From NCBI GenBank assembly GCA_002746885.1, contig PDRS01000007.1, forward strand, positions 110,842 to 174,841: a stretch of DNA of 64,000 nt, given 5' to 3'. A program made the position numbers and the translations under genes. Under the pieces are notes generated by a model that was given only the letters and a program-made list of their open reading frames with translations, made no database searches and was not told the DNA's origin. Below, piece after piece: positions 63,512 to 64,000 of the stretch; position 1 is the stretch's first letter, and the number at the start of each line of letters is the position of its first letter. Source of the DNA: Candidatus Saccharimonadota bacterium. Lineage in GTDB: Bacteria; Patescibacteriota; Saccharimonadia; Saccharimonadales; UBA4665.

Positions 63512-63540
63512 AGTATACAGAGTTCCAAGACAAGAGTTAA
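63512..63540 (-). promoter_or_regulatory. promoter of orn, leaderless
   Basis: TTAACT (63535-63540), 17 bases, TATACT (63512-63517), then 6 bases to the ATG at 63505. Confidence 0.6.
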
Positions 63541-63632
63541 GAGAAACTGTCGTAAGAGCCTCTCCACCATCTCTCTTTCGTAACGAAACCTCCAAATTGT
63601 CGGCGAAGTATATTGCACATTGCGGAGGAATA

Positions 63633-63689
63633 ATGGTTTTTTATTTCGACAAAATGCGCAAACATGCGCAGCCAATAGTGTGGAAATAG
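63633..63689 (+). CDS. possible 18-residue micropeptide with a strong Shine-Dalgarno
   Basis: GGAGGAA lies 3 bases before an ATG that opens an 18-codon frame (MVFYFDKMRKHAQPIVWK). TATATT upstream could be a -10 box. A strong ribosome site is rare in this window and stands out in a region without other genes. No homologue known. Confidence 0.3.
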   Translation: MVFYFDKMRKHAQPIVWK

Positions 63690-63879
63690 CGGAAGGGTTT
63701 AACGGCGGGGCAACAGCAAAGCAACGACAAAGCAAAACAAACGACACCACGCCAGCACATAAGCCAACCCGCGCCAATCAACAACATGTCTACTTTTCTA
63801 TGCGATAGCATACATAAGTAGATAGTTTACGTATCTGTGTATGGGGCGTGTTGGGTGTGTACATAGGGGGTTTTGGTTT
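63690..63879. other. non-coding end region, left part
   Basis: No gene is apparent. A short dyad (TATGCGATAGCATA, near 63801) is visible. Confidence 0.3.
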
Positions 63880-63922
63880 CGTTTTGAGTGTTAATTCGGA
63901 ACCCGAATTAACACTCAAAACG
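63880..63922. repeat. perfect 20-bp inverted repeat with a 3-base loop
   Basis: Arms 63880-63899 and 63903-63922 are exact complements. Neither side is followed by a T-run, so it is not a standard terminator. GGGGTT/AACCCC sequences a few bases outside the arms could extend the hairpin. Confidence 0.9.
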
Positions 63923-64000
63923 CAACCCCACCTATAACTTGAAGAGCCACAGGGTTTCTCCGTATCCTGTTGTTTGCAATAGAGCAACTAATACGAGAGG

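Noticed and set aside
63982..64000. TACGAGAGG at the right edge resembles the sarcin-ricin loop of 23S rRNA
   Set aside because: The match is only about 9-11 bases, the conserved bulged G is absent and the upstream bases do not match 23S rRNA.
1..64000. tRNA, rRNA genes and CRISPR arrays
   Set aside because: I looked for T-loop signatures, rRNA landmarks and evenly spaced repeats on both strands and found none that hold up. The 33-bp-phased repeats near 52.1 kb are only three and have no unique spacers of CRISPR type.

Overview
The window reads as ordinary chromosome from a small-genome bacterium of the Patescibacteria (CPR), most likely a Candidatus Saccharibacteria (TM7) relative. This is inferred from gene content and protein features and was not tested by alignment. 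Genes are packed tightly, TGA is used as a normal stop, and base composition is near balanced. The gene set is information processing, envelope and type IV pilus functions with almost no biosynthesis. I see no tRNA, rRNA or CRISPR array.

Layout. 1-13.4 kb, minus strand: a type IV pilus locus made of a minor-pilin operon, prepilin peptidase, a major-pilin-like gene, pilM-N-O-(small membrane protein)-B-T-C, and an operon for a large exported protein plus a TPR membrane protein. 13.7-22.3 kb: ychF, a penicillin-recognising serine hydrolase, a PH-like protein, a phosphoribosyltransferase-like gene, a CRP/FNR regulator, then the operon rpsF-rpsR-ssb-(unknown)-efp-tlyA. 22.4-22.6 kb: a candidate structured small RNA with its own promoter and terminator. 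22.8-31.9 kb: ftsK, small unknowns, RNase J, a cysteine-free uracil-DNA glycosylase, pnp and rpsO. 32.2-35.5 kb: three modular phage-tail-fibre-like genes with no other phage genes. 35.5-50.4 kb: truB, a degenerate DHH-like protein, rpsT, holA, otsA-otsB fusion, an apparently inserted lipoprotein metalloprotease gene, mutM, two HAD hydrolases and polA. 50.4-55.5 kb: an accessory stretch with unknown genes, an IS30-type transposase relic, an AAA/DUF4143 ATPase behind an unusual repeat operator, a methyltransferase and a divergent sigma factor. 55.7-63.5 kb: a nucleotide kinase, a HAD hydrolase, HtpX-like protease, rpoD, dnaG, a YjbR-like gene and orn. The last 500 bases hold no clear gene but contain a perfect 20-bp inverted repeat.

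How it works together. The pilus locus encodes a complete-looking machine: pilins, processing peptidase, platform PilC, extension ATPase PilB, retraction ATPase PilT and alignment proteins PilM/N/O. Three promoters serving pilus-related operons share ACGCTT-type repeats near the -10 box, which suggests common control. Many genes have a -10 box exactly 6 or 7 bases before the start codon, so leaderless mRNA appears to be a normal mode here, and I used this to choose starts.

Main points for follow-up: the 59-bp duplication of the otsAB 3' end flanking a lipoprotein metalloprotease gene; the candidate 6S-like RNA upstream of rpsF; the 33-bp-phased operator upstream of the AAA ATPase; the tail-fibre-like cluster; and loss of metal ligands in DnaG and in the family 4 uracil-DNA glycosylase.
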